Shown in pieces: positions 9,611 through 18,161 of a DNA stretch of 33,824 nucleotides. Numbering within the stretch: the stretch's first letter is position 1; every line of letters begins with the position of its first letter. Source of the DNA: Verrucomicrobiota bacterium (lineage in GTDB: Bacteria; Verrucomicrobiota; Verrucomicrobiia; Methylacidiphilales; Verrucolacustridaceae); assembly GCA_010028775.1 (NCBI GenBank), contig RHAF01000003.1, positions 1 to 33,824 of the forward strand, written 5' to 3'. The translations under genes were made by a program, and so were the position numbers. The notes beneath the pieces were generated by a model. That model searched no databases. It was not told the origin of the DNA and worked only from the letters and a program-made list of their open reading frames with translations.

Positions 9611-11164
9611 TCATGGGTATTGGGTCTTTTTCTGATCCTCCTCCAACAAGGGGAAAAGCGGCTCGATCTTGCCCAACGCTCTGCCCGCTTGGTGAACAGG
9701 CCACTGGGGCCAATCCCTGGATCGGGGCAAAATATCACCCCTATGACCGATCTGCCTCAGTCCCGCACTTGCCGTGGACGGAATCACGCAGGCCACCTCC
9801 TCCAGAACCAGTTCCAGAGCGGCCATCGCATCCCCCAGAGTCGCATCCAAAGCGTCAGCCTGTGCCGGGTCCTTGGCCAGTTTCCAAGGGGCCCGGGATT
9901 CGATCATCTGGTTGGCCGCTTGGACCCCCTTCCAAAGCTCACCCAAGGCCAAGTGAATCTGGCGGGCCGTCATCAACTCGTCCCATTTGCGAAGGGAGGA
10001 GAGAACTGTGGCACGAAAAGCGGCGGAAACCGCGTCGGGCTTGGTAACGGTGGGGATCTTGCCATCCCGATACCTCCCCACCATCGAACCAGCCCTCTGT
10101 AAAAGATTTCCCAACTCGTGCGCCAGCTCCCCTTTTCGGCGGGCCGCCAGGGACTCCTCGTCAAAGTCCGCGTCATGACCGAGGGCCATCTCACGGAGAA
10201 CGTAATAACGGAAGGAGTCGGCCCCGTAATGTGCCGCGAGCAACTCCGGATCAACAACGTTGCCCGTTGATTTGCTGAGCTTCTCGCTCTTTCGCGTCCA
10301 GAATCCGTGGACCAAAAGCTGCTCAAAAACCGGCAAACCCAGCGCCCTCAGCATACAGGGCCAATAAATTCCATGGGCCGGCACGAGAATGTCTTTACCG
10401 ATGACATGCACCGCGGGCTGCCAGTCCTCCATCTTTCCTTGGCCCGAGCCCGCCCCGGTCACGTAGTTCAGCAAGGCATCAAACCAAACGTAGGTCACCT
10501 GGTTTTCATCAAACGGCAGGGGAATTCCCCAGGCCAGGCGGGTTTTGGGTCTCGAGATGCATAGGTCCGGGAGAGGTTTTTCCAAAGCCCCCAAAACCTC
10601 CTTGGCTCTGAAGTCGGGAAAAATCAGATTGGGGTTCCTGGTGAGAAGCTCCCGGAGCCAATCCTGGTGCTTCGATAACTTGAAAAAGTAGTTTTCCTCG
10701 GTCAGCTCAACCACTTCCCCATATATCACGGGCCAGGATCCGTCGGCTTGTCGTTCCTTCTCGGTGAGAAACTGCTCGGCCCGGATGCTGTAAAACCCCT
10801 TGAATGTGCCCCGTACGATATCGCCTTGCGCGTGAAGCTGGTTCAGGGCCGACTGAACCACCTGCCGATGACGGGTCTGGGTCGTCCTCAGGTAATCGTC
10901 CGGCTCCACTTTGAGAATGTCCCAAAGTCGGAGGAATTCGGCGCTGATACCGTCGACAAAATGCTGGGGGCTTTGTCCGGTCTTGGCCGCACTCTGTTGC
11001 ACCTTCTGCCCATGCTCATCCAATCCGCTGAGGAAACGGACCCGGACCCCTTGGCGTCGCGCAAACCGGGCCAAGGTGTCGGTCAACACCTTCTCGTAGG
11101 CGTGGCCGAGATGAGGTTTGGCGTTTGCGTAGTCGATCGCCGTGGTGATGTAGAGGGACTTCAA
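9611..11164 (-). CDS. metG: Methionyl-tRNA synthetase
   Basis: LYITTAIDYANAKPHLGHAYE (HIGH-type HLGH), FLSGLDEHGQKVQ, KLSKSTGNVVDP (KMSKS-type), anticodon-binding domain. Lacks Cys-knuckle clusters (GFYSIRAEQFLTEKE). Start inferred as TTG 11164 preceded by AGGAAAG; the ORF track extends to 11224. Confidence 0.95.
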   Translation of the reverse strand: MKSLYITTAIDYANAKPHLGHAYEKVLTDTLARFARRQGVRVRFLSGLDEHGQKVQQSAAKTGQSPQHFVDGISAEFLRLWDILKVEPDDYLRTTQTRHRQVVQSALNQLHAQGDIVRGTFKGFYSIRAEQFLTEKERQADGSWPVIYGEVVELTEENYFFKLSKHQDWLRELLTRNPNLIFPDFRAKEVLGALEKPLPDLCISRPKTRLAWGIPLPFDENQVTYVWFDALLNYVTGAGSGQGKMEDWQPAVHVIGKDILVPAHGIYWPCMLRALGLPVFEQLLVHGFWTRKSEKLSKSTGNVVDPELLAAHYGADSFRYYVLREMALGHDADFDEESLAARRKGELAHELGNLLQRAGSMVGRYRDGKIPTVTKPDAVSAAFRATVLSSLRKWDELMTARQIHLALGELWKGVQAANQMIESRAPWKLAKDPAQADALDATLGDAMAALELVLEEVACVIPSTASAGLRQIGHRGDILPRSRDWPQWPVHQAGRALGKIEPLFPLLEEDQKKTQYP

Positions 11165-11241
11165 GTCATCTTTCCTAGCACCGTGCGGGATACAAATCGA
11201 TGCCAAGGTGGGTCCTCCAACCACCGGCTAGAACCGGAGGT

Positions 11242-13476
11242 CTAGAGGAGATCCTGTGCATCCACGTCGATGGATACTTTCATGTTGCCAGGCCACTTCG
11301 GGGCCAAAATCTCCCGTTTCAAGTCCCGCATCACCGGCACAACTTTCTCCACGAGGAGAAAAATATGATACCTGTATTTTCCCTCGACGCGGGCGATGGG
11401 AGCCGGGGCGGGTTCCGGAACCTCCGTTTTGCCCTTCCAAATTTCCCTAAGGCGGTTGGCCACATGAACGATGGAGGCCCTCGTCTGGGCATCGCTCCCC
11501 CCCGAAAAGGAGATCAGGATGACCCGTCGGAAGGGAGGGTAACCATGGGCCCGACGATACTCCAGTTCCTGCTCGCGAAAACCATCCACGTCATGATGCC
11601 GGGCAAACTGGATTGCAGGGTGGAAAGGCGTGTAGGTCTGGATAAACACCTCACCCGGAACTTCCCCGCGGCCTGCCCTGCCCGCCACTTGCACCAATAG
11701 CTGAAAAACCCGCTCGGAAGAGCGGAAGTCCGGCAGGTTCAGCGCGGAATCGATTCCGACCACCCCCACGCAGGTCACCTTGGGAAAATGCAGTCCCTTG
11801 GCGATCATTTGGGTTCCCAGGAGGATGTCCGTCCGCCCCTCGCGGAAATCCTCCAAGGCTTTTCCGTGGGCTCCCCTTGCCTTCATGCTGTCGGAATCCA
11901 TGCGGGTCCAGCGCACACCGGGAAGGCAATGGACCACCGCCTCTTCCAATCGTTCCGTGCCCGCCCCCGTGAATGAGAGAACCGGGGAGCCACATGCCGA
12001 ACACCGGTTGGGCGCCACCTTTTCCGCGTCACAGAAGTGACAGCGTAACCGCCCCTCCCCTCTGTGGTAGGTCATGGGAACCGCACACCGCTCGCACTCC
12101 TCCACTTTTCCGCAATGCGGACATTGGACGCTGGGTGCATACCCGCGCCGGTTAAGCAGAACCAGGCTCTGCTCACCCTTTTTCAGGCGACTCCCCAGCG
12201 CGAGCTTCAGGGGGTCGGAGAGAAGGACCGGGCCACCGTTTTTCGGCTTGGCCTCTTTCCGCAGATCGACCACATGCACCTTGGGTAATTTGGCGCCATC
12301 CACCCGCCGGGTCAGTCGGACCCGCCGGTATCTTCCCCGATCGGCATTGTATCCGCTCTCCAGCGATGGGGTGGCGCTTCCAAGAATGACCGAGGCACCC
12401 TCCATCCGGCCACGCACGACCGCCAGATCCCGGGCGTGATATCGCGGGGCTTCTCCCTGTTTGTATCCGCCGTCATGTTCCTCATCCACCACCAGTAACC
12501 CAAGGTTTTCCAGAGGAGCAAAAAGGGCCGAGCGGGCACCTATCACCACCTTGGCCCGTCCCTCGCGGATCTCATGCCATGACTCCCGTCTCTCCGCCAC
12601 CGTTTGTCCGCTATGCAGAACGCATAGGCGGACGCGCCGTCCGGCCAGCCGGCCGCGGAACCTCGCCACCGTTTGCGGGGTTAGGGAAATTTCCGGCACC
12701 AGCACAATCGCGTTGCGCCCCTCCTGGAGGACCGCATCCAGTGCCTGAAGGTAAACCTCCGTCTTGCCGCTTCCGGTCACCCCCTCAAGCAGGATGGGCC
12801 GCCCCCCCTGATCGCTTTTCCTTTCCTCATTCCATTCAGCCAGAGCCTGAATTTGCTCCTCCCCAAGGGCGGGCCGATGGGATGCATCCGCCCAACCCTC
12901 CTCCGCTTTTTCTTCCGCCGGGACAAAACGTTTTTGCAACCTTTCCGCCAACCCGCGATCCACCAGAGCCCGCCATACAGCGGTTCCCAACCCCGTTTCC
13001 TTGACCAACCGGGTCAACCATCCCCCTCCTTGGAGACAGAGGTGATCCCATGCTTTTTTCTGAGATTTCGCCCCCTTCAGGGCCTTTTCTGCGAGAACAG
13101 ACCGCTCGCGGACCGGCTCAATCCACCAAGCCATCTTTCCCCCGCCCTCATGGGACCGGACCGGTCCCGGTAAAATCGTCCGCAAGGCAGCCCCCAGATC
13201 ACAGGCGTAATAATCGGCCATCCATCGAGCCAGCTTGCAGAGGCCGGGCGGAATCAGGGGCCTCTCACCGATGATTGCACCCACTTCGCGGACCTTCTCG
13301 ACCTCGGGTTGGCCGGGAAATTCCACCGCGTAGGCCATGATGTCCCGCTTTCCCCATGGAACACGCAGTCGTTGCCCCAACTCCATCCTCCCCGCCAGGG
13401 ATTCGGGGATCTCGTAATCAAACAGCTTGTCCAGGCCTAGCTCGGGGGCCACGCGGACATATCGGGGCGAGTTCAC
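11242..13476 (-). CDS. priA: Primosomal protein N' (replication restart helicase PriA)
   Basis: LLEGVTGSGKTEVYLQALD, LVPEISLTPQTVARFRGR, LHSGQTVAERRESWHEIREGRAKVVIGARSALFAP, VVDEEHDGGYKQ, Zn-binding CPHCGKVEECERCAVPMTYHR...CHFCDAEKVAPNRCSACGS. Confidence 0.97.
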   Translation of the reverse strand: MNSPRYVRVAPELGLDKLFDYEIPESLAGRMELGQRLRVPWGKRDIMAYAVEFPGQPEVEKVREVGAIIGERPLIPPGLCKLARWMADYYACDLGAALRTILPGPVRSHEGGGKMAWWIEPVRERSVLAEKALKGAKSQKKAWDHLCLQGGGWLTRLVKETGLGTAVWRALVDRGLAERLQKRFVPAEEKAEEGWADASHRPALGEEQIQALAEWNEERKSDQGGRPILLEGVTGSGKTEVYLQALDAVLQEGRNAIVLVPEISLTPQTVARFRGRLAGRRVRLCVLHSGQTVAERRESWHEIREGRAKVVIGARSALFAPLENLGLLVVDEEHDGGYKQGEAPRYHARDLAVVRGRMEGASVILGSATPSLESGYNADRGRYRRVRLTRRVDGAKLPKVHVVDLRKEAKPKNGGPVLLSDPLKLALGSRLKKGEQSLVLLNRRGYAPSVQCPHCGKVEECERCAVPMTYHRGEGRLRCHFCDAEKVAPNRCSACGSPVLSFTGAGTERLEEAVVHCLPGVRWTRMDSDSMKARGAHGKALEDFREGRTDILLGTQMIAKGLHFPKVTCVGVVGIDSALNLPDFRSSERVFQLLVQVAGRAGRGEVPGEVFIQTYTPFHPAIQFARHHDVDGFREQELEYRRAHGYPPFRRVILISFSGGSDAQTRASIVHVANRLREIWKGKTEVPEPAPAPIARVEGKYRYHIFLLVEKVVPVMRDLKREILAPKWPGNMKVSIDVDAQDLL

Positions 13477-13560
13477 CCCTAGGCTCTGCTCCCTTTTTTT
13501 TTATCCGGCAAGTTTCACCCGCTTTCCCTCCGGTCATTCCTGCCTGTAGGATGCGAATTC

Positions 13561-14193
13561 ATGTTATGGGCCCGTCCACGCATTCTGGCGGCCTTGGCGG
13601 TCATTTTGACCCCCTTGGCTCTGATCACGTTTTCCTGGCTGGGGGAAATCCACCGGTCCCGGGAACTTGAGCCGCTGATCGCAGAGGCAGCAGCCCGGCA
13701 CGACCTCCCGGTTTCCCTGCTCCGGGCCGTGGTTTGGAGAGAAAGCGATTTCGATCCCCGCGCCGTGGGAACCTCCGGGGAGCGCGGACTGATGCAGGTC
13801 ACTCCGGGAGCGGCACACGATTGGGCCCAGGCCACCCGGAACCGAACATTCCGGGAGACCGATCTTTTCGATCCGCGCACCAACCTGGCGGCCGGCAGTT
13901 GGTACCTTTCCCGGGCGATGAAACGGTGGACCAACGCCGACCGGCCGGAGGTTTTTGCCCTGGCGGAATACAATGCAGGCATCACGCATGCCCGCCGCTG
14001 GGCTAGAGAGAATGAAACCCTGAGCTCGTCCGATTTTCTGCAGACCGTCGATTTTCCGACCACCCGCGCTTATATTCGAGCCATCTTGAGGCGGAGGGAA
14101 CTTTACGCGTCCGGAAAGAATCCGGGCCCGTGGGAACTGGTTGATCGACGGTTGGCCATGCAAAGGGAACGTTGGAACAAGAAAACGCGCTAA
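13561..14193 (+). CDS. Lytic transglycosylase, SLT domain (membrane-anchored)
   Basis: N-terminal TM; LLRAVVWRESDFDPRAVGTSGERGLMQVTPGAAHDWA (catalytic Glu, GLMQ), NLAAGSWYLSRAMKRW, ALAEYNAG. Confidence 0.92.
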   Translation: MLWARPRILAALAVILTPLALITFSWLGEIHRSRELEPLIAEAAARHDLPVSLLRAVVWRESDFDPRAVGTSGERGLMQVTPGAAHDWAQATRNRTFRETDLFDPRTNLAAGSWYLSRAMKRWTNADRPEVFALAEYNAGITHARRWARENETLSSSDFLQTVDFPTTRAYIRAILRRRELYASGKNPGPWELVDRRLAMQRERWNKKTR

Positions 14194-15131
14194 ACCAGCA
14201 CCACCCCGACTCCCAGGCTTGATCCTCGGCCGAACTCCGCCGCACTCATGCGCTTCCTGCCTTCCAATTGCACCTCCCGTAAAAGCACTCCGCCTTTTTT
14301 TGCGGCCACCAGGATTCCGTGCGTGTTTACCTCCACCACCTCCCCTGGTTTACCCCTGGCTCTGCGTGACAGGATGACCGAAAAGATCTTGAGCATCCGT
14401 TGGTCCGTCCCATCAGGAATCCAGGCGTAGGCTCCGGGCCATGGTTGCATTGCGCGAATGTGGGCCTCGATCTCATCCGGATTCCTATCCCAGTTGATTT
14501 TGCCGTCCTCTTTGTTCATGCGGGGCGCAAGGGAAGACTCGGAGGAATTTTGACGGGTTCGCTTTAACCTGCCTTTTTCAGCTTTTTCCAGCAGATCCAG
14601 CAAAAGAGGCGCGGCCTTCTGGGCCAACCGGTCATGCAGAATGCCGGTGGTTTCCGCGGGGCGGATCCGTGTCGCCACCCGGTCCAGAATGTCGCCGGTG
14701 TCCAAGCCTTCGTTCATTTGCATGATGGTAACGCCTGTGCGCTTTTGCCGGTCACGGATGGCCGCCGCAATCGGGGAAGCCCCGCGGTACTTGGGCAAAA
14801 GCGAGGCATGAACATTCCAGCACCCTTTTTCCGGAAGTTCCAAAAGCGGCTTCCTCAGGATCTGGCCGTAGGCCACAACCACCATGAGATCCGGTTTCTG
14901 GTAGCGGATTTGGCTCATCGACGCGGGTGCGTTGATATCCTCGGGTTGAAAGACCTGCAGTTGATGGCGAAGGGCGCACTCCTTGATGGGGGAGGCCAGC
15001 AGTTTTTGCTGCCGCCCGGCCGGACGATCAGGCTGCGTCAGGACGGAAAGGACGAAATGCCGGTCGGAAGCCACCAAGGCCTCGAGGCATGGAACCCCGA
15101 ATTCCCCGGTGCCGGCAAAAACAATCCGCAC
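14190..15131 (-). CDS. fmt: Methionyl-tRNA formyltransferase
   Basis: MRIVFAGTGEFGVPCLEAL, VLTQPDRPAGR, VVVAYGQIL, NVHASLLPKYRGASPIAAAI, GVTIMQMNEGLDTGDIL. Its 3' end overlaps the lytic transglycosylase stop tail-to-tail (14190-14193). Confidence 0.95.
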   Translation of the reverse strand: MRIVFAGTGEFGVPCLEALVASDRHFVLSVLTQPDRPAGRQQKLLASPIKECALRHQLQVFQPEDINAPASMSQIRYQKPDLMVVVAYGQILRKPLLELPEKGCWNVHASLLPKYRGASPIAAAIRDRQKRTGVTIMQMNEGLDTGDILDRVATRIRPAETTGILHDRLAQKAAPLLLDLLEKAEKGRLKRTRQNSSESSLAPRMNKEDGKINWDRNPDEIEAHIRAMQPWPGAYAWIPDGTDQRMLKIFSVILSRRARGKPGEVVEVNTHGILVAAKKGGVLLREVQLEGRKRMSAAEFGRGSSLGVGVVLV

Positions 15132-15135
15132 GCGT

Positions 15136-15759
15136 CTAGACGCCAGCTCCGGCCAGTTTTCGCTGGGTTTTTTCCAGCTTGGACGGTTTGACCTGGATGA
15201 GAATGTCCCGGGTCACTTCAAAGGGGAACTGCTCGGCATCGATGACCTTGACCTTCTTGCTGCCGTAATACTCCAGAACGGGTTTTGTCTCGGTCTCGTA
15301 GGTTTTTAGACGGTCCTGAATCACCTTGTCGCTGGCGTCGTCCAACCGGTTGTCACGGAGAGCCCGCCTTTTCAGGCGTTCCGCCAGTTTGGCGCGGTCA
15401 TGGCAAACCAGATGAAAAAGGGCGTCAACCTGCAGGTCGGATTCGAGCAGTTTGGCCTGCGAGGCGTTTCTCGGGATTCCATCCAAAACCAGATGGTCGA
15501 TTTCCGGCTTAAACTTTCCCAAGGTCACCAGATTGGACATGTGCTGCCGCCATAAGTCCACGGTGACGTCATCAGGGACCAGTTTGCCCGCACTGGAGTA
15601 CTTCAAAAAGGCCTGTCCCACGTTGGTCCGAAGATCCATACCCCGAAAGACATCTCCGCACGAGAGGTGACAGAAACCCGGGATGGTACCCAAAATTTTA
15701 CCCTGGGTTCCCTTACCCGAACCTGGGGCCCCGAAAAGAAGAATGGCTCTCCAACGCAT
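15136..15759 (-). CDS. adk: Adenylate kinase, short form
   Basis: MRWRAILLFGAPGSGKGTQGKILGTIPGFCHLSCGDVFRG, LVLDGIPRNASQAKLL, short lid region RALRDNRLDDASDKVIQDRL. Start inferred at internal Met. Confidence 0.88.
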   Translation of the reverse strand: MRWRAILLFGAPGSGKGTQGKILGTIPGFCHLSCGDVFRGMDLRTNVGQAFLKYSSAGKLVPDDVTVDLWRQHMSNLVTLGKFKPEIDHLVLDGIPRNASQAKLLESDLQVDALFHLVCHDRAKLAERLKRRALRDNRLDDASDKVIQDRLKTYETETKPVLEYYGSKKVKVIDAEQFPFEVTRDILIQVKPSKLEKTQRKLAGAGV

Positions 15760-15805
15760 GGATATAGTCCTACACGCTCCCCTCCCCGGCTTGCAACCCG
15801 TCAAA

Positions 15806-18103
15806 TCATGACAAACGGTCTTGGAACTTCTTTTTACCGATTAAGAGGCGGAGGCTGTTGAGTACCACCACCACGGTGCTTCCCTCGTGCCCCGCCACCC
15901 CGGCGGTGAGCGGAATGGCCGCTCCCAAGGCAGCCAGCACCAGAACTGCGATGGTCCCCAAGGAAATAAAGAGATTCTGGGTGATGATTCTTCTGGTTCT
16001 GCGACTCAAATCAAAAGCCTCGGCAAAACTCTCCAACCGATCCCGCATCAGAATGATGTCCGACTCCGCCAATGCCGCCCCCGTACCCCTGGCTCCCATG
16101 GCCACACCGATTTCCGCCGCCGCCAGGCTTGGGGCGTCATTCACCCCATCGCCCACCATCGCCACTTTTTCCCCCTGGGCCGACCACTCCCGGATGGCCG
16201 CCACTTTGTCGCCCGGGTGCAATCCAAAACGAAAATCCCTCAGCCCGACCTCTTCTGCCACATGACGGGCGGCCGCTTCCCGGTCCCCGGTCAGCATTGT
16301 GACCTTAAGCCCCTGCCGCTCCAGCCAATGCAACAAGGGGGCACTACTTTTACGGATCTCATCCGCCAGCAAAAAGCGGCCTCGAACCTTCCCGGCCTCA
16401 TAAAAAACCTCCGTCACCCCCGGCGGGGGAGCAGGGATCTCACGGGTCCAACCTGTGTCCTGAAGAAAAGTTCTCCTGCCCAGTCGGCATTCCACCCCCC
16501 GCGAGGTCTTGCCTCTGACCCCTCCCCCCGTCGCGGAGGAAAACTCCGCAAGGGCCTCACCCTGGATTCCTCTTCGCTTCGCTTCCCGCACAATGGCCAG
16601 CGAAACGGGATGCAAGGACTCCGTGGCCAAGGCGACCGCGCCCTGCAACAAATCCTGCTCGCTGCAGCTCCTCTGGGTCTCCAAACCCAAGACCTTCATT
16701 TCACCGGTGGTCAGGGTTCCCGTTTTGTCCAAAGCCACACGCCGGATTCCACCCAGCCTTTCCATCGGGCTTCCCCCTCGAAAAAGAATCCCACGCCTGG
16801 CCCCGGCGGCGATTCCTGCCAAAATGGCGGAAGGGATGGAGAGAACCAGTGCGCAAGGTGAGGCAACCACCAGCAGGGTCATGGTCTGGTAAAAAGCACG
16901 GTTGATGCAGGATCTCTGCCATCCTCCCATTCCCCACCAGACAAAAAACATCGTCAGGCTCAACCCGAGGATGACTTGGGTATAGCGGGTGCCGAATCGG
17001 TCGGTGAACCTCTGGGCCGGAGCCTTCTGTTCCTGGGCCTCGCGGATCAGGCGGAGCACGCCCTCCAGAGCGCTCTCCTTGGCTTTCCGCAGTACTTTCA
17101 GGTCAACCCGGCCCCACAGGTTTAACGTTCCGGCCAGCACCATGGAGCCGATCTCCTTGTCCACCGCCACCGACTCGCCGGTCAGGCTGGATTCGTCGGC
17201 GCTTGTCCGACCCTCGATCACCTCCGCATCCACCGGAAATCCGTCCCCGGGCTTGACCCGCACGATCATTCCGGGATCGAGTTGGTCAACGGGCACCTCT
17301 TTTTCCTGGCCATCGGGCATGACCCGGATGGCCTCCCTCGGAGCCGTCTTAAACAATCCGGCTAGCTCTCTTTCCGTACGGTAGGCCGCCAACTCCTCCA
17401 ACGCCCCGCTCAACGAAAAGAGAAATAGAAGTAAGGCTCCCTCCTCCAGGTGTCCGACCGCCGCCGCACCGGCCGCCACGGCCAACATCAGGAAATGGAT
17501 GTCCAAAACCCCGCCACGAATCTTGTGCCACACCTCTTCCGCGGTTTTCCAACCACCCGCCAAATAGGCCACTAGGAAAGCGAGGTTGCCCACCCATCCC
17601 CCCATCCTCCACCCAAGCAAGCCGCTCAGACCGCAGGCCAATGCCAATGCTAAGGGTACTTTCCACTTCTTGCCGGCTCCGACCACCGAGGGGAGTTGCC
17701 GAACCTCAAGTTTCACCCCACTCAACATCCTCCAAAGCCAGAATTTGGGGGCCGTGGGACAGCTTTCCCTCTCCAATACAATCTTTTCCCCATCCCTGCG
17801 TATCATTACCCCCTCATGCCACTCCCCGTCCAAAAGCCTCCCGCAGGTGTCGCAACGTGGCGATTTGGCGTCCCAGCGACACACGCTGGCTCCTTGCAGG
17901 GATTGCACGGCCTGGGCCACCTCCACCCCGGCCCTTTCTCCCACCACCTTGCCGGCCGTTGCGTATTCCAACCGCCCCTCGTGAAAGGACACGGAAACCG
18001 CACGCAAATCACCCGAGGAACCCAGGACGTGGGCCAGGGCGTCCAAGCCACAGTTCTTTATGCAAATCTGATGCACGGGGGTAGCGTAACCCCAACAACT
18101 CAT
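15806..18103 (-). CDS. P1B-type heavy-metal translocating ATPase (P1B-4-like) with an atypical Cys-containing N-terminal region
   Basis: DKTGTLTTGEM phosphorylation motif, TGES, MVGDGVNDAPSLAAA, TM6 SPCAL, last TM pair with GHEGSTVVVVLNSLRLL. N-terminus has CIKNC and CDTC motifs. Confidence 0.95.
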   Translation of the reverse strand: MSCWGYATPVHQICIKNCGLDALAHVLGSSGDLRAVSVSFHEGRLEYATAGKVVGERAGVEVAQAVQSLQGASVCRWDAKSPRCDTCGRLLDGEWHEGVMIRRDGEKIVLERESCPTAPKFWLWRMLSGVKLEVRQLPSVVGAGKKWKVPLALALACGLSGLLGWRMGGWVGNLAFLVAYLAGGWKTAEEVWHKIRGGVLDIHFLMLAVAAGAAAVGHLEEGALLLFLFSLSGALEELAAYRTERELAGLFKTAPREAIRVMPDGQEKEVPVDQLDPGMIVRVKPGDGFPVDAEVIEGRTSADESSLTGESVAVDKEIGSMVLAGTLNLWGRVDLKVLRKAKESALEGVLRLIREAQEQKAPAQRFTDRFGTRYTQVILGLSLTMFFVWWGMGGWQRSCINRAFYQTMTLLVVASPCALVLSIPSAILAGIAAGARRGILFRGGSPMERLGGIRRVALDKTGTLTTGEMKVLGLETQRSCSEQDLLQGAVALATESLHPVSLAIVREAKRRGIQGEALAEFSSATGGGVRGKTSRGVECRLGRRTFLQDTGWTREIPAPPPGVTEVFYEAGKVRGRFLLADEIRKSSAPLLHWLERQGLKVTMLTGDREAAARHVAEEVGLRDFRFGLHPGDKVAAIREWSAQGEKVAMVGDGVNDAPSLAAAEIGVAMGARGTGAALAESDIILMRDRLESFAEAFDLSRRTRRIITQNLFISLGTIAVLVLAALGAAIPLTAGVAGHEGSTVVVVLNSLRLLIGKKKFQDRLS

Positions 18104-18161
18104 TCACCGCCAACTTTCCCTGCCCCCTTGCCAATCCCCTCTCGTCAATTACGATTCATGG

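Noticed and set aside
13494-13502. Poly-T tract between priA and the lytic transglycosylase gene
   Set aside because: Noncoding homopolymer in a divergent promoter gap; no hairpin or repeat context to support a specific role.
13564-14163. 199-aa minus-strand ORF opposite the lytic transglycosylase
   Set aside because: The opposite frame encodes clear SLT motifs; this is a shadow ORF.
15887-16861. 324-aa plus-strand ORF antisense to the metal ATPase
   Set aside because: Composition (Pro/Arg/Gly/His rich, no recognisable domain) is typical of a GC-rich shadow frame opposite a clearly conserved gene.
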